NCBI RefSeq assembly: GCF_002994445.1 | Contig: NZ_MRZJ01000001.1 | Coordinates: forward strand, 248,001-312,000 | DNA length: 64,000 nt | Reading direction: 5' to 3' | Source of the DNA: Staphylococcus simulans | Lineage (GTDB): Bacteria > Bacillota > Bacilli > Staphylococcales > Staphylococcaceae | In this document: positions 29,839-38,939 of the stretch, in pieces | Layout of the letters: every line of letters begins with the position of its first letter | Numbering within the stretch: position 1 is the first letter of the stretch | The notes under the pieces: generated by a model | The model's database searches: none | Told to the model about the DNA's origin: nothing | Seen by the model: the letters and a program-made list of their open reading frames with translations, nothing else | Position numbers and translations under genes: made by a program

Positions 29839-30461
29839 TGAATATTTCATCTCTAGCTTTAGGAATTGCGAATACAAATACGTACTTTATTGAAGGTCAA
29901 GACGGCGTTTTGCTAGTCGATCCATCAAGTGATGGTCATCAAATCATTTCGAAACTTGAATCCATTGATAAGCCTTTAAAAGCAATTATTCTAACACATG
30001 CACATTTCGATCATATCGGTGCATTAGATGAAGTTCTAGAGCAATATGATGTTCCAGTTTATTTACACAAAGAAGAATTTGACTTTCTTACTGAACCTGA
30101 GAAAAACGGTTCGCAAAAGTTCAGCCAATATGGATTAAAACCAGTCGTAAGCAAAGCACAACCAACTGCTTTAGATGAGGGTGAACATACAATTGAAGGC
30201 TTTAATGTAAAAGTAATGCATACGCCAGGACATTCACCAGGCAGTTTGACATACGTGTTTGACGAATTTGCGGTAGTAGGCGATACTTTATTCAACAATG
30301 GTATCGGGCGCACAGATTTATATCGTGGAGATTATGAAACACTTGTGGATTCAATTCAAGATAAAATTTTTACGATTCAAGATGATCTTCCGCTATATCC
30401 TGGACACGGTCCATCTACAACAGTTGAAGACGAACAATTAAACCCATTTTTACATGGTTAA
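29838..30461 (+). CDS. Metallo-beta-lactamase fold hydrolase (glyoxalase II-like)
   Basis: A 207-residue binuclear zinc hydrolase of the YqgX group. The metal motif THAHFDHIG gives H54, H56, D58 and H59, followed by MHTPGHSPGS (His), VVGDTLFNNGIGRTD (bridging Asp) and LYPGHGPST (last His). The likely substrates are glutathione-like or bacillithiol thioesters, but this is inferred from the family. It is the last gene of the glcK run; the terminator-like hairpin at 30480-30520 lies immediately after it, in front of comGA. Confidence 0.92.
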   Translation: MNISSLALGIANTNTYFIEGQDGVLLVDPSSDGHQIISKLESIDKPLKAIILTHAHFDHIGALDEVLEQYDVPVYLHKEEFDFLTEPEKNGSQKFSQYGLKPVVSKAQPTALDEGEHTIEGFNVKVMHTPGHSPGSLTYVFDEFAVVGDTLFNNGIGRTDLYRGDYETLVDSIQDKIFTIQDDLPLYPGHGPSTTVEDEQLNPFLHG

Positions 30462-30479
30462 AAATTTAATAGAGTAAAT

Positions 30480-30520
30480 GAATCACCTCCTGCGTTTATC
30501 TATGTAGGAGGTGATTTTTT
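30480..30520 (+). terminator. Terminator-like hairpin that contains the comGA ribosome-binding site
   Basis: AATCACCTCCT (30481-30491) pairs perfectly with AGGAGGTGATT (30506-30516); G-U and C-G pairs continue inward to a six-base loop (30496-30501), giving about 15 bp. A T6 run (30515-30520) follows and the comGA ATG begins at 30521. The 3' arm is itself the consensus Shine-Dalgarno sequence. The element can therefore end transcripts from upstream, and in any transcript that contains both arms it hides the comGA ribosome site. Confidence 0.85.
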
Positions 30521-31495
30521 ATGAAAAAATTGTTTGAGAAAATTTTAACGGATGCAATCTCTAATCGTGTTTCAGACATTCATTTTATCCCGATAGAAAA
30601 TGCAGTAACAATCAAATTCAGAGTGAATGATATCTTATCGGATTATGAAATGATTGAAACTGCTACTTATAAACGACTGCTTAATTTTATGAAATTTCTA
30701 TCGGGATTAGACGTATCAACTTACCATCAAGCACAAAGCGGCCAAACAACATTCAGGCTTAAAACGCTATACAATTTAAGAATTTCAACGTTGCCGCTTT
30801 CATTAGGGATGGAGAGCTGCGTTATCAGAGTCTCACCGCAATATTTTACTAATGAATTTGAGAGCGAAGGCCCAAAACACTTTCATCACTTGATGAATAA
30901 GAAGCAGGGACTGATTCTTTTTACAGGGCCAACCGGTTCTGGTAAAAGTACAATGATGTATGAAATGGTGACATTTGCGAAAGAGACCTTGAACCTTAAT
31001 ATTATTACTGTTGAAGATCCTGTTGAAAAACGCATTTCCGGCATTACCCAGATTTCCGTCAATGAAAAAGCAGGCATCAATTACGAAAATTCATTTAAAG
31101 CCATCTTAAGATGTGATCCAGACATCATTTTAATCGGAGAAATCAGAGATGCACAGATTGCAAAATGTGTTATACAAGCTTCATTGAGCGGGCATTTAGT
31201 ACTTTCAACATTACACGCAAATGACTGTGAAGGCGCATTGCTAAGACTGCTGGAAATGGGGATTACACCCCAAGAAGCGCAGCAAGCAATAGCGCTCATT
31301 TCTAATCAACGCTTAGTGACAAATCAATCCGGATTTCGGGAATTAGCATATGAAACCATGTACCAATCTGATATTCAGTACTTTTTCAAAAACAATCATA
31401 CAATGCCTAAAAGTTTTATAAAGTTAAGTAAGGTACTTTGTCGTATGAATAAAGAGGGGGTTATCTGTGAAGAAGTATTTAAACGCTATACTTGA
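30521..31495 (+). CDS. comGA: Competence traffic ATPase ComGA
   Basis: PilB/GspE-type ATPase that powers assembly of the transformation pseudopilus at the inner face of the membrane. The 324-residue protein has Walker A GPTGSGKST at residues 136-144, the Asp box, Walker B IILIGEIRD and the His box LSTLHAND. It opens the comG operon; its ATG lies four bases after the AGGAGGTGATT arm of the hairpin described at 30480-30520. In S. aureus this operon is controlled by the alternative sigma factor SigH; no clear SigH promoter could be assigned here. Confidence 0.95.
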   Translation: MKKLFEKILTDAISNRVSDIHFIPIENAVTIKFRVNDILSDYEMIETATYKRLLNFMKFLSGLDVSTYHQAQSGQTTFRLKTLYNLRISTLPLSLGMESCVIRVSPQYFTNEFESEGPKHFHHLMNKKQGLILFTGPTGSGKSTMMYEMVTFAKETLNLNIITVEDPVEKRISGITQISVNEKAGINYENSFKAILRCDPDIILIGEIRDAQIAKCVIQASLSGHLVLSTLHANDCEGALLRLLEMGITPQEAQQAIALISNQRLVTNQSGFRELAYETMYQSDIQYFFKNNHTMPKSFIKLSKVLCRMNKEGVICEEVFKRYT

Positions 31496-32540
31496 TTACA
31501 ATGTTAAAAAGAAAAAGCTGCTTACAGATAAAGATCAGTTGATTTTATTGTTCAGACTTAATATCTTGCTTAATCATGGATTTACGCTCTTAGAAGCTTT
31601 CTCATTTTTAAATATGCATATAAAATACAAGCAAAAGAACACATCTGAGACTATTCTGAACCTCTTAAAAAACGGTGAAAACTGTCATCATATTCTTTCT
31701 TTTTTGAACTATCCCCAAACGATTGTAACTCAGATTTATTTTGCGGAAAGGTTTGGCAGATTATCAGAAAACCTGACTGAGTCCCACGCTTTCTTAAAAC
31801 GAAAAGCAGAAGCTAAGCAGCGTTTTATTAAAACAATTCAGTATCCTCTTATCTTAATCGGTATATTTATGTGTATGTTGTTTGGTATCAATTATTTTAT
31901 CTTGCCAGAGTTTCAACAAATCTATACGACAATGGATATTCAGCTATCACCGCTTTTAAAAACCCTCAATTTTATCATTCAGCACTTTCCTCATATATTT
32001 CTAATATTTTCAGGACTTGTTTGCTGTGTTGCTCTTATAATCCACCTGTACATCAAAAAATTGAACACCCCTCAAAAAATTAAATTCATTTCTAAACTTC
32101 CGCTTATCAAAACCTACTATAAATTATTCAAAACCTACCAAATTGCCAATGAATTAGCTTTGTTTTATAGAAATGGTATTGTGCTTCGACAAATCTCCTT
32201 AATTTATACAGAACAAAATATCGATTTATTTTTAAAATACCTTGGAGAAATGATGATTAAGAAGATAGAAGAGGGCATGAAACTGCCGGAAATTCTTAGT
32301 TCTATCGGCTGTTTTCAAGCTGAGTTAATTCAATTTATCGAACAAGGAGAAAAGAGCGGTAAAACAGATATAGAACTTTCTATTTATACAGAAATTCTGC
32401 TTAGCCAAATAGAAAATCAAATGAACAAGCAAATAAAAATCATACAGCCAGTAATATTTTTACTGCTTGGTTTTCTGATTATCTCACTTTATTTAGTTAT
32501 CATGCTTCCAATGTTTGACATGCTTCAATCTATTAAATAA
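31467..32540 (+). CDS. comGB: Competence pseudopilus membrane platform protein ComGB
   Basis: PilC/GspF-type polytopic protein of 357 residues that works with ComGA in pilin assembly. It has the duplicated GspF architecture with membrane helices near residues 125-150, 175-195 and 330-350 (for example FLLLGFLIISLYLVIMLPMF). The start is GTG 31467 behind AAAGAGGGGGTTATCT, overlapping comGA by 29 bases. Confidence 0.94.
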   Translation: MKKYLNAILDYNVKKKKLLTDKDQLILLFRLNILLNHGFTLLEAFSFLNMHIKYKQKNTSETILNLLKNGENCHHILSFLNYPQTIVTQIYFAERFGRLSENLTESHAFLKRKAEAKQRFIKTIQYPLILIGIFMCMLFGINYFILPEFQQIYTTMDIQLSPLLKTLNFIIQHFPHIFLIFSGLVCCVALIIHLYIKKLNTPQKIKFISKLPLIKTYYKLFKTYQIANELALFYRNGIVLRQISLIYTEQNIDLFLKYLGEMMIKKIEEGMKLPEILSSIGCFQAELIQFIEQGEKSGKTDIELSIYTEILLSQIENQMNKQIKIIQPVIFLLLGFLIISLYLVIMLPMFDMLQSIK

Positions 32541-32558
32541 AAGAAAGGCGGTTTCCTT

Positions 32559-32888
32559 ATGAAGAAACTCTTATCAAAATTAAAACAGCGTCACCTTAAA
32601 GCTTTTACATTACTAGAAATGTTGTTAGTCCTCTTAGTGATAAGCGTTCTATTAATTTTAATCATTCCAAATATCGCAAAACAATCTAAACATGTGCAAG
32701 ATACAGGGTGCGAAGCCCAACAAAAAATGGTGAATAGCCAGATAGAAGCATTCAGTTTGAATAAAAACCGAGCGCCATCATCCATCGATGAACTTGTAAG
32801 TGAAGGTTTCTTAAAAGAAGGGCAAAAAACATGCAAATCCGGCAAGACAATTACAATCAGTGATGGCGAAGCTAAAGTTAATGAATAG
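32559..32888 (+). CDS. comGC: Major competence pseudopilin ComGC
   Basis: Main subunit of the transformation pilus. The 109-residue prepilin has a basic leader (MKKLLSKLKQRHLKA) and the type IV pilin cleavage motif before FTLLEMLLVLLVI, with Glu at mature position 5. Two cysteines (in DTGCEAQQ and QKTCKSG) could form the ComGC disulfide known from Bacillus. The start follows AAGAAAGGCGGTTTCCTT. It needs prepilin peptidase ComC, which is not in this window. Confidence 0.95.
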   Translation: MKKLLSKLKQRHLKAFTLLEMLLVLLVISVLLILIIPNIAKQSKHVQDTGCEAQQKMVNSQIEAFSLNKNRAPSSIDELVSEGFLKEGQKTCKSGKTITISDGEAKVNE

Positions 32889-32890
32889 CC

Positions 32891-33316
32891 ATGAAAGCAT
32901 TTACTATGCTAGAAACATTGTTAGTGCTTGCTATGATAAGTATTTTGACTTTCTTAAGTCTTAAAATTCAAAACGCGAGTCACCTAAGCAGGGTCGAAAA
33001 TGAATTATCCGCAAAAAATTTAGCTGCTCAAATCACATATTTAAAATCACAAGCTATTAAAGATCATACCAGCATTATGCTGATTATTAATAGAGGCAGC
33101 GATCAAATTAAAGTCGTCAATACTGACCATCAAGTCAAATATATTAAAATAGCGAATGGTGTTATTGAAAATAATAGAAATATGGATAGTGTCATTATTG
33201 ATTCTAATGGCGAATTTAATCATTTTGGTTCTGTATATATCCGCATTGACCAAACACTATTTCGTTTTATCTTCCATATTGAGAAAGGAAGTTTGCGCAT
33301 TGAAAAACAAAATTAA
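32891..33316 (+). CDS. comGD: Minor competence pseudopilin ComGD
   Basis: A 141-residue minor pseudopilin with a very short leader and the cleavage motif KAFTMLETLLVLAMISILTFL at the N-terminus. The rest is a small globular domain without recognised catalytic residues. It begins two bases after the comGC stop with no evident ribosome site of its own, so it depends on translation from comGC. Its end overlaps comGE. Confidence 0.9.
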   Translation: MKAFTMLETLLVLAMISILTFLSLKIQNASHLSRVENELSAKNLAAQITYLKSQAIKDHTSIMLIINRGSDQIKVVNTDHQVKYIKIANGVIENNRNMDSVIIDSNGEFNHFGSVYIRIDQTLFRFIFHIEKGSLRIEKQN

Positions 33317-33611
33317 TTGTTCAACGCTGCGTGCTTCATTTTTATTGGATTCACTGACTTCGTTTTCTTTAATAACCACTATTTTACTTATTTTCTTACC
33401 AATCCTAATCAACCAGCATGCATATTATCAAAAAGAAATCGATAAAGCAGATATGTATCGTACCTTAATTACGGTAATCCAACATTTTAACAGAGAGGAA
33501 ATCAATCAAGGTATCCAAATTGAACACTACGAAATTACTAACATTAATAAAAAGTTATGTATTCAAAGCAATACAACACACGATCGCTATTGCTTTGATA
33601 TTAAACAATAG
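33300..33611 (+). CDS. comGE: Minor competence pseudopilin-type protein ComGE
   Basis: A 103-residue protein with one hydrophobic helix near the N-terminus (LLDSLTSFSLITTILLIFLPIL) preceded by a short basic stretch; its position between comGD and comGF defines it. TTG 33300 was chosen because AAAGGAAG precedes it at nine bases and it overlaps comGD by 17 bases; the frame is open further upstream but that part is comGD in another frame. The canonical pilin motif is degenerate, as in other ComGE proteins. Confidence 0.82.
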   Translation: MKNKINCSTLRASFLLDSLTSFSLITTILLIFLPILINQHAYYQKEIDKADMYRTLITVIQHFNREEINQGIQIEHYEITNINKKLCIQSNTTHDRYCFDIKQ

Positions 33612-34029
33612 AAAAATTAAGGCTTTTACTTTGATTGAAATGATGTTTTCACTATTTATCTTTTCATTAACGATGAGTCTGATCCCGCCGTTATTTCAAA
33701 CCATTCAAAAATTGAATGTGCAAATCAATGATACATCTCTTATCAATTATGAATTATTTGCACAAGATATTACTCGTGAACTGAAAGGCGTTCCAATAAA
33801 TGAAATAAACGTTGAAAAAAGGCGAATAAAAATTGATAAAAAAGAAAAACAAATTTACTATATATTCAATAATCATAAGCTGTATAAAAATATTAATCAG
33901 CGCGGCAACGTGACATTAATCGGAAATATCAGCAGCTGTAAGTTCACAAAGATAGACAATCAATATATTAAGGTGGAATTAACACTTGTCGAAAATCGAG
34001 AAAAGTACTATAAAGTTCTTATCCTCTGA
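33595..34029 (+). CDS. comGF: Minor competence pseudopilin ComGF
   Basis: Pseudopilin-like protein of about 144 residues: a short basic leader, then KAFTLIEMMFSLFIFSLTMSLIP, the classic type IV prepilin signature. TTG 33595 gives a normal nine-residue leader and a 17-base overlap with comGE, but has no visible ribosome site. TTG 33520, preceded by AAGG, would add 25 residues to the leader. The first choice is preferred on protein grounds; the start remains uncertain. Confidence 0.82.
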   Translation: MILNNRKIKAFTLIEMMFSLFIFSLTMSLIPPLFQTIQKLNVQINDTSLINYELFAQDITRELKGVPINEINVEKRRIKIDKKEKQIYYIFNNHKLYKNINQRGNVTLIGNISSCKFTKIDNQYIKVELTLVENREKYYKVLIL

Positions 34030-34216
34030 ACCAAAAGGGTATATGCTGCCATTTATTTCAATGATATTTATGGTTTTTATCATCATAATTACTTCCTATA
34101 GTTATCAATATAGCTTAAAATTAAAGACACTGAACAATCTTAACGTTAACTATGAACAGCAGCTAGGGCAATTAGTTGAGAAGGATGATAAATATGAAAT
34201 TCAAACTAGAAGATAA
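33986..34216 (+). CDS. Small single-helix protein at the comGG position
   Basis: A 76-residue ORF that overlaps comGF by 44 bases and aroK by 23 bases. It starts at TTG 33986 with AAGGTGG nine bases upstream. One hydrophobic segment (MLPFISMIFMVFIIIITSYSY) is followed by a short polar tail. Position and topology match ComGG, the last minor pseudopilin in Bacillus, but there is no FTLIE motif and sequence similarity is not obvious. The good ribosome site and operon phase argue that it is translated. Confidence 0.62.
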   Translation: MSKIEKSTIKFLSSEPKGYMLPFISMIFMVFIIIITSYSYQYSLKLKTLNNLNVNYEQQLGQLVEKDDKYEIQTRR

Positions 34217-34715
34217 AGTGCCATTAATCTTCATAGGATTTATGGGTACCGGAAAGACAACTCTTGGTCAATATACTGCAAACCAGACCAACAGCAGCTT
34301 TGTCGACTTGGATCATTTGATTGAGCAGCGTACCAATCAAACGATACCAGATATATTTGCCTCACAAGGCGAGTCTGGATTCAGAGAGCTTGAAACTCAA
34401 TATTTACAGGAAGCAATTGAGCAATATGATATAATTTCAACTGGAGGCGGAATCATTGAACGACCGGAATCTTTGGAATTATTATCAAAATGCAAAAATG
34501 TTATTTGGTTAGATACAGACATTAATCTAATTTTTGATAGAATTAAAAATGATGCTAATCGACCTAATGCGGCAAATAAAGCATTCGACGAATTAAAAAG
34601 GTTGTATTTATCAAGGGTTTCACGATATAATGAAATCGCATTCAGCAGAATGGATACAAACAAGGACTTAGATTTACTACATCAAGAATTGATGAACATT
34701 TTAAATTGCGAATGA
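34194..34715 (+). CDS. aroK: Shikimate kinase
   Basis: Phosphorylates shikimate at the 3-hydroxyl in the chorismate pathway. The 173-residue protein has Walker A GFMGTGKT at residues 15-22, the shikimate-binding DLDHLIEQRTNQTI and the glycine-rich STGGGIIERPE. ATG 34194 behind GAGAAGGATGATAAAT is preferred over an upstream in-frame TTG at 34176. It is embedded in the 3' end of the comG operon, as in S. aureus, so it may be cotranscribed with competence genes as well as from internal promoters. Confidence 0.92.
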   Translation: MKFKLEDKVPLIFIGFMGTGKTTLGQYTANQTNSSFVDLDHLIEQRTNQTIPDIFASQGESGFRELETQYLQEAIEQYDIISTGGGIIERPESLELLSKCKNVIWLDTDINLIFDRIKNDANRPNAANKAFDELKRLYLSRVSRYNEIAFSRMDTNKDLDLLHQELMNILNCE

Positions 34716-34721
34716 CCAGTA

Positions 34722-34880
34722 TTGGAGAGAATGAATAATTTCACTTTCTGAAAAAAGTAAAATTAATTCATCGCCGAAGGTGCAAGATTTCACATCGAAT
34801 CTCTCAGGCAAAAGGATAATACTGCGACGCGTTCCTGAAGGTAACTACAGGGTGGCAATTTGGTTTGCTATCCTGTTTTT
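34722..34880 (+). promoter_or_regulatory. Glycine riboswitch (single aptamer) with terminator
   Basis: The leader of gcvT shows the conserved glycine aptamer elements: GGAGAG (34725-34730), GCCGAAGG (34773-34780), and CTCTCAGGCAAAAGG (34801-34815) whose CTCTC closes the P1 stem with GGAGAG. After a short hairpin (GCGTTCCTGAAGGTAAC), ACAGGGTGGCAA and TTTGCTATCCTGT form a terminator with several G-U pairs and a T run (to about 34880). Only one full aptamer is seen rather than the common tandem. Glycine should switch the glycine cleavage genes on. Confidence 0.92.
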
Positions 34881-34910
34881 AATATTTAATCACATATAGG
34901 GGGTTGCAAG

Positions 34911-36005
34911 ATGTCAAATGATTTAAAAAAGACACCATTATACGATCGTTTCCTAGAAAGCGATGCTAAAATTGTTGAATTCGGCGGATGGGCTATGCCT
35001 GTTCAATTTTCAAGTATCAAAGAAGAACATAACGCAGTTAGGGAAGTTATGGGAATCTTTGATGTCAGCCACATGGGCGAAGTTTTAATTGAAGGAAAAG
35101 ACGCTTCAGAATTCATTCAATATGTGCTTTCAAACGATACAGATCAGTTAACTGATAGCAAAGCCCAATATACTGCACTTTGTAATGAAAAAGGCGGTAT
35201 CATTGACGACTTAATCACATATAAATTAGATGATAATAAGTTCTTATTAGTGGTGAACGCAGCTAACACTGATAAAGACTATGAATGGATTAAGTCTCAC
35301 TCAGATAAATTTGATGTATCAGTAGAAAATGTTTCTGATCAATACGGACAACTTGCTGTCCAAGGTCCAAAAGCACGCGACTATGTTGCTGGCTTAGTAG
35401 ACGTTGATGTTTCTGAAATGAAACCATTCGAATTTAAAAAAGATGTCAAAATCTTTGGTAAAAATGTAATCTTGTCACAATCTGGTTACACAGGTGAAGA
35501 CGGTTTCGAAATTTACTGCGACTCAAAAGACGTTGTAGCAATTTGGGACGGTCTTTTAGAAAATGAAGAATTGAAACCTGCAGGTCTTGGTGCACGTGAC
35601 ACATTACGTTTAGAAGCTGGTCTTCCTTTACATGGTCAAGATTTATCTGAAGATATTACACCATATGAAGGCGGCATTGCTTTTGCAGCTAAACCATTAA
35701 TCGAAGCTGATTTCATTGGTAAAGAAGTATTGAAAGACCAAAAAGAAAATGGTTCTAAAGTGAGATCAGTTGGATTAGAAATGATTGAAAAAGGTATTCC
35801 AAGAACTGGTTATGATGTATTAGATTTAGATGGTAACAAAATAGGGCAAGTTACTTCAGGTACACAATCTCCAGCTACTGGAAAAGGAATTGCATTAGCT
35901 ATGATTGACCGCGATGAATTCGAAATGGGTAAAGAAGTCATCGTTCAAGTAAGAAAACGTCAAGTTAAAGCTAAAATTGTTAAGAAAAATCAAATCAGTA
36001 AATAA
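34911..36005 (+). CDS. gcvT: Aminomethyltransferase (glycine cleavage T protein)
   Basis: Transfers the methylene group from the aminomethyl-lipoyl H protein to tetrahydrofolate, releasing ammonia. The 364-residue protein begins [17 protein letters not shown] and contains the family motifs [18 protein letters not shown] and [10 protein letters not shown], and [18 protein letters not shown]. The start follows AGGGGGTTGCAAG. It is the first gene behind the glycine riboswitch, followed by gcvPA and gcvPB. The H protein gene is not in this window. Confidence 0.96.
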   Translation: MSNDLKKTPLYDRFLESDAKIVEFGGWAMPVQFSSIKEEHNAVREVMGIFDVSHMGEVLIEGKDASEFIQYVLSNDTDQLTDSKAQYTALCNEKGGIIDDLITYKLDDNKFLLVVNAANTDKDYEWIKSHSDKFDVSVENVSDQYGQLAVQGPKARDYVAGLVDVDVSEMKPFEFKKDVKIFGKNVILSQSGYTGEDGFEIYCDSKDVVAIWDGLLENEELKPAGLGARDTLRLEAGLPLHGQDLSEDITPYEGGIAFAAKPLIEADFIGKEVLKDQKENGSKVRSVGLEMIEKGIPRTGYDVLDLDGNKIGQVTSGTQSPATGKGIALAMIDRDEFEMGKEVIVQVRKRQVKAKIVKKNQISK

Positions 36006-36026
36006 TTTAATGAAGGGGTGGCAGTG

Positions 36027-37373
36027 GTGAGTCATCGTTATATACCATTAACTGAAAAAGATAAAAAAGAAATGTTAGAGACAATTGGTGCAAGCTCAAT
36101 CGAAGAATTATTCGGAGATGTGCCAAAAGAAATTTTATTAGATAGAGAACTTGATATTCCAAGCGGAGAAGATGAAACTTCTCTATTCAAACGTTTAAGC
36201 AGAATTGCTAACAAAAATATAACTAAAGAAGATCATACTTCATTCTTAGGTGCTGGGGTTTATGACCATTATACACCTGCTGTTGTGGATGCTATGATTT
36301 CACGTTCAGAGTTCTATACAGCTTATACGCCGTACCAACCAGAAATTTCACAAGGTGAACTTCAAGCTATCTTTGAATTCCAAACATTAATTTGCGAATT
36401 AACTGGTATGGATGTAGCAAACTCTTCAATGTACGATGGAATTACAGCATTTGCTGAAGCATGTATTTTAGCATACAGTCAATCTAAAAAGAATAAGATT
36501 GTAGTATCTAAAGGCTTGCATTATCAAGCACTACAAGTACTTCACACTTATTCTAAAGTAAGAAACGACTATGAAATCGTAGAAGTAGACTTAGACGGCA
36601 CAATCACTGATTTAGAAAAATTAGAAGCTGCTGTTGATGAAGATACAGCTGCAGTTGCTGTTCAATATCCAAACTTCTATGGTTCAATTGAAGACTTAGA
36701 AAAAATCCAATCATTTATTAAAAGTAAAAAGACGTTATTTATCGTCTATGCAAACCCACTTTCACTTGGCTTGTTAACACCTCCAGGTGATTTCGGTGCA
36801 GATATCGTTGTAGGTGATACACAACCATTTGGTATCCCTAGCCAATTCGGCGGACCACATTGCGGATACTTTGCTACAACTAAAAAATTAATGCGTAAAA
36901 TCCCAGGTCGCTTAGTAGGTCAAACAAACGATGATCACGGCAACCGCGGTTTCGTATTAACTTTACAAGCACGAGAACAACATATCCGTCGTGATAAAGC
37001 AACATCAAACATCTGTTCAAACCAAGCATTAAATGCATTAGCTTCATCTATCGCAATGTCAGCGCTTGGTAAACAAGGTATTCAAGATATTGCTGAACAA
37101 AACTTTGAAAAAGCTAACTATGCTAAGCAATCATTTGAAAAAGCAGGCGTAGAAGTATTACCAGGCACATCTTATAACGAATTTGTTATCAAGTTGAATA
37201 AACCTGTTAAAGAAGTTAACGAAAAATTATTAGATGAAGGCATTATCGGCGGTTTCGACTTATCTGAAGTAAACGACGATTTAGGACAAGCAATGCTAGT
37301 TGCAGTAACTGAATTAAGAACAAAAGCCGAAATTGATACTTTTGTTGAGAAAGTGGGTGAGATTAATGGTTAG
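36027..37373 (+). CDS. gcvPA: Glycine dehydrogenase (decarboxylating), subunit 1
   Basis: N-terminal half of the split P protein, 448 residues. It contains the [13 protein letters not shown] region and [24 protein letters not shown] 36027 (start [16 protein letters not shown]) matches the staphylococcal N-terminus and is preceded by AAGGGGTGG; an upstream GTG at 36018 is less likely. The pyridoxal-lysine lies in the partner GcvPB. The end overlaps gcvPB by eight bases, fitting stoichiometric production of the two subunits. Confidence 0.95.
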   Translation: MSHRYIPLTEKDKKEMLETIGASSIEELFGDVPKEILLDRELDIPSGEDETSLFKRLSRIANKNITKEDHTSFLGAGVYDHYTPAVVDAMISRSEFYTAYTPYQPEISQGELQAIFEFQTLICELTGMDVANSSMYDGITAFAEACILAYSQSKKNKIVVSKGLHYQALQVLHTYSKVRNDYEIVEVDLDGTITDLEKLEAAVDEDTAAVAVQYPNFYGSIEDLEKIQSFIKSKKTLFIVYANPLSLGLLTPPGDFGADIVVGDTQPFGIPSQFGGPHCGYFATTKKLMRKIPGRLVGQTNDDHGNRGFVLTLQAREQHIRRDKATSNICSNQALNALASSIAMSALGKQGIQDIAEQNFEKANYAKQSFEKAGVEVLPGTSYNEFVIKLNKPVKEVNEKLLDEGIIGGFDLSEVNDDLGQAMLVAVTELRTKAEIDTFVEKVGEING

Positions 37374-38841
37374 TAAATCAAGTCCATTAATTTTCGAACG
37401 TTCAAGAGCAGGAAGATATGCATATTCTCTTCCAGAAAAAGAGATTGACAATATTGAGATTAAAGATATTTTAGATGATAAATTCATCCGTAAAAACAAA
37501 GCAGAATTCCCTGAAGTTGCAGAATTAGACTTAGTAAGACACTATACTGAGTTATCTAATAAAAACTTCGGTGTAGATACAGGATTCTATCCTTTAGGTT
37601 CTTGTACTATGAAGTACAACCCTAAAATCAACGAGAAAGTTGCTCGTATTCCTGGATTTGCAGAAGCACATCCATTACAACCAGAATCAGAAATCCAAGG
37701 TTCTCTTGAAATCATTCACAGTTTACAAGAAGAACTAAAAGAAATTACTGGTATGGACGAAGTTACGTTACAACCAGCTGCAGGTGCACATGGTGAATGG
37801 ACAGCACTTATGATTTTCAAAGCTTACCATGAGAAAAACGGCGAAGGTCACCGTAACGAAGTAATCGTACCTGACTCAGCGCATGGTACTAACCCAGCGT
37901 CAGCTGCTTTTGCTGGTTTCAAATCAGTAACTGTAAAATCAAACGAAGACGGAGAAGTCGATGTAGAAGACTTGAAACGTCTTGTTAACGAAAACACAGC
38001 AGCAATCATGTTAACAAACCCGAACACACTTGGTATTTTCGAACACAATATCATGGAAATCGGTAAAATTGTTCACGATGCTGGTGGTTTATTATACTAT
38101 GACGGCGCTAACTTAAACGCTATTATGGATAAAGTAAGACCTGGTGACATGGGCTTTGACGCAGTTCACTTAAACTTACACAAAACATTCACTGGTCCGC
38201 ACGGCGGCGGTGGTCCTGGTTCAGGTCCTGTTGGAGTTAAGAAAGAACTAGCAAGCTTCTTACCAAAACCAATGGTAGTTAAAGATGGAGACACTTATAA
38301 ATATGATAATGATATTGAAAACTCTATCGGCCGTGTTAAACCATTCTATGGTAACTTCGGTATCTACCTACGTGCTTACACATATATTAGAACAATGGGT
38401 AATGTTGGTCTTAAAGAAGTATCTGAAGCAGCTGTGCTTAATGCAAACTACATTAAAGCACGTCTTAAAGATGCATTCGAAATTCCATATTCTCAATACT
38501 GTAAACACGAATTCGTATTAAGCGGATCTAAACAGAAGAAAGACGGTGTCCGTACATTAGATATGGCAAAACGTCTATTAGACTTCGGCGTACACCCGCC
38601 TACAATCTACTTCCCGCTTAACGTTGAAGAAGGCATGATGATTGAGCCGACAGAAACAGAATCTAAAGAAACATTAGATCACTTCTGCGACGCTTTAATC
38701 CAAATTGCTAACGAAGCGAAAGAAGATCCGGATAAAGTGCTTGAAGCACCTCATAGTACTGTTATTGACAGACTTGACGAAACAAAAGCAGCAAGACATC
38801 CGGTATTGAAATTCGAAAACTTGCATGAAGAAAAACTTTAA
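37366..38841 (+). CDS. gcvPB: Glycine dehydrogenase (decarboxylating), subunit 2
   Basis: C-terminal half of the split P protein, 491 residues, carrying the pyridoxal-phosphate site in [20 protein letters not shown] (Lys of LHKTF). It decarboxylates glycine and loads the aminomethyl group on the lipoyl arm of H protein. ATG 37366 ([16 protein letters not shown]) has GTGGGTGAGATTA upstream and overlaps gcvPA. A terminator follows. Control by the upstream glycine riboswitch is expected for all three genes. Confidence 0.95.
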   Translation: MVSKSSPLIFERSRAGRYAYSLPEKEIDNIEIKDILDDKFIRKNKAEFPEVAELDLVRHYTELSNKNFGVDTGFYPLGSCTMKYNPKINEKVARIPGFAEAHPLQPESEIQGSLEIIHSLQEELKEITGMDEVTLQPAAGAHGEWTALMIFKAYHEKNGEGHRNEVIVPDSAHGTNPASAAFAGFKSVTVKSNEDGEVDVEDLKRLVNENTAAIMLTNPNTLGIFEHNIMEIGKIVHDAGGLLYYDGANLNAIMDKVRPGDMGFDAVHLNLHKTFTGPHGGGGPGSGPVGVKKELASFLPKPMVVKDGDTYKYDNDIENSIGRVKPFYGNFGIYLRAYTYIRTMGNVGLKEVSEAAVLNANYIKARLKDAFEIPYSQYCKHEFVLSGSKQKKDGVRTLDMAKRLLDFGVHPPTIYFPLNVEEGMMIEPTETESKETLDHFCDALIQIANEAKEDPDKVLEAPHSTVIDRLDETKAARHPVLKFENLHEEKL

Positions 38842-38854
38842 TCTATAAATAGAG

Positions 38855-38887
38855 AATCCTCCGTTATTTGATAGCGGAGGATTTTTC
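38855..38887 (+). terminator. Intrinsic terminator after gcvPB
   Basis: AATCCTCCG (38855-38863) and CGGAGGATT (38875-38883) form a perfect 9-bp stem with an 11-base loop and a T run. Confidence 0.87.
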
Positions 38888-38890
38888 ATA

Positions 38891-38931
38891 TAAAAATACG
38901 GCAATGACTTTAAGTCATCGCCGCTATTTTT
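38891..38931. terminator. Second, bidirectional terminator hairpin, serving the rhodanese gene
   Basis: CGGCAATGACTT and AAGTCATCGCCG form a nearly perfect inverted repeat (38899-38923) with A-rich sequence on its left and TATTTTTG on its right. On the - strand it ends the rhodanese transcript; on the + strand it backs up the gcvPB terminator. Confidence 0.78.
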
Positions 38932-38939
38932 GATTGATG

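Noticed and set aside
30453-30483. SigH-type promoter for comG
   Set aside because: GAAT is present, but the upstream GGTTAAA is a poor -35 and its spacing is too long, so it was not listed as a feature.
33156-33299. 48-codon extension of comGE upstream
   Set aside because: It is comGD read in another frame; the ribosome site AAAGGAAG supports TTG 33300.
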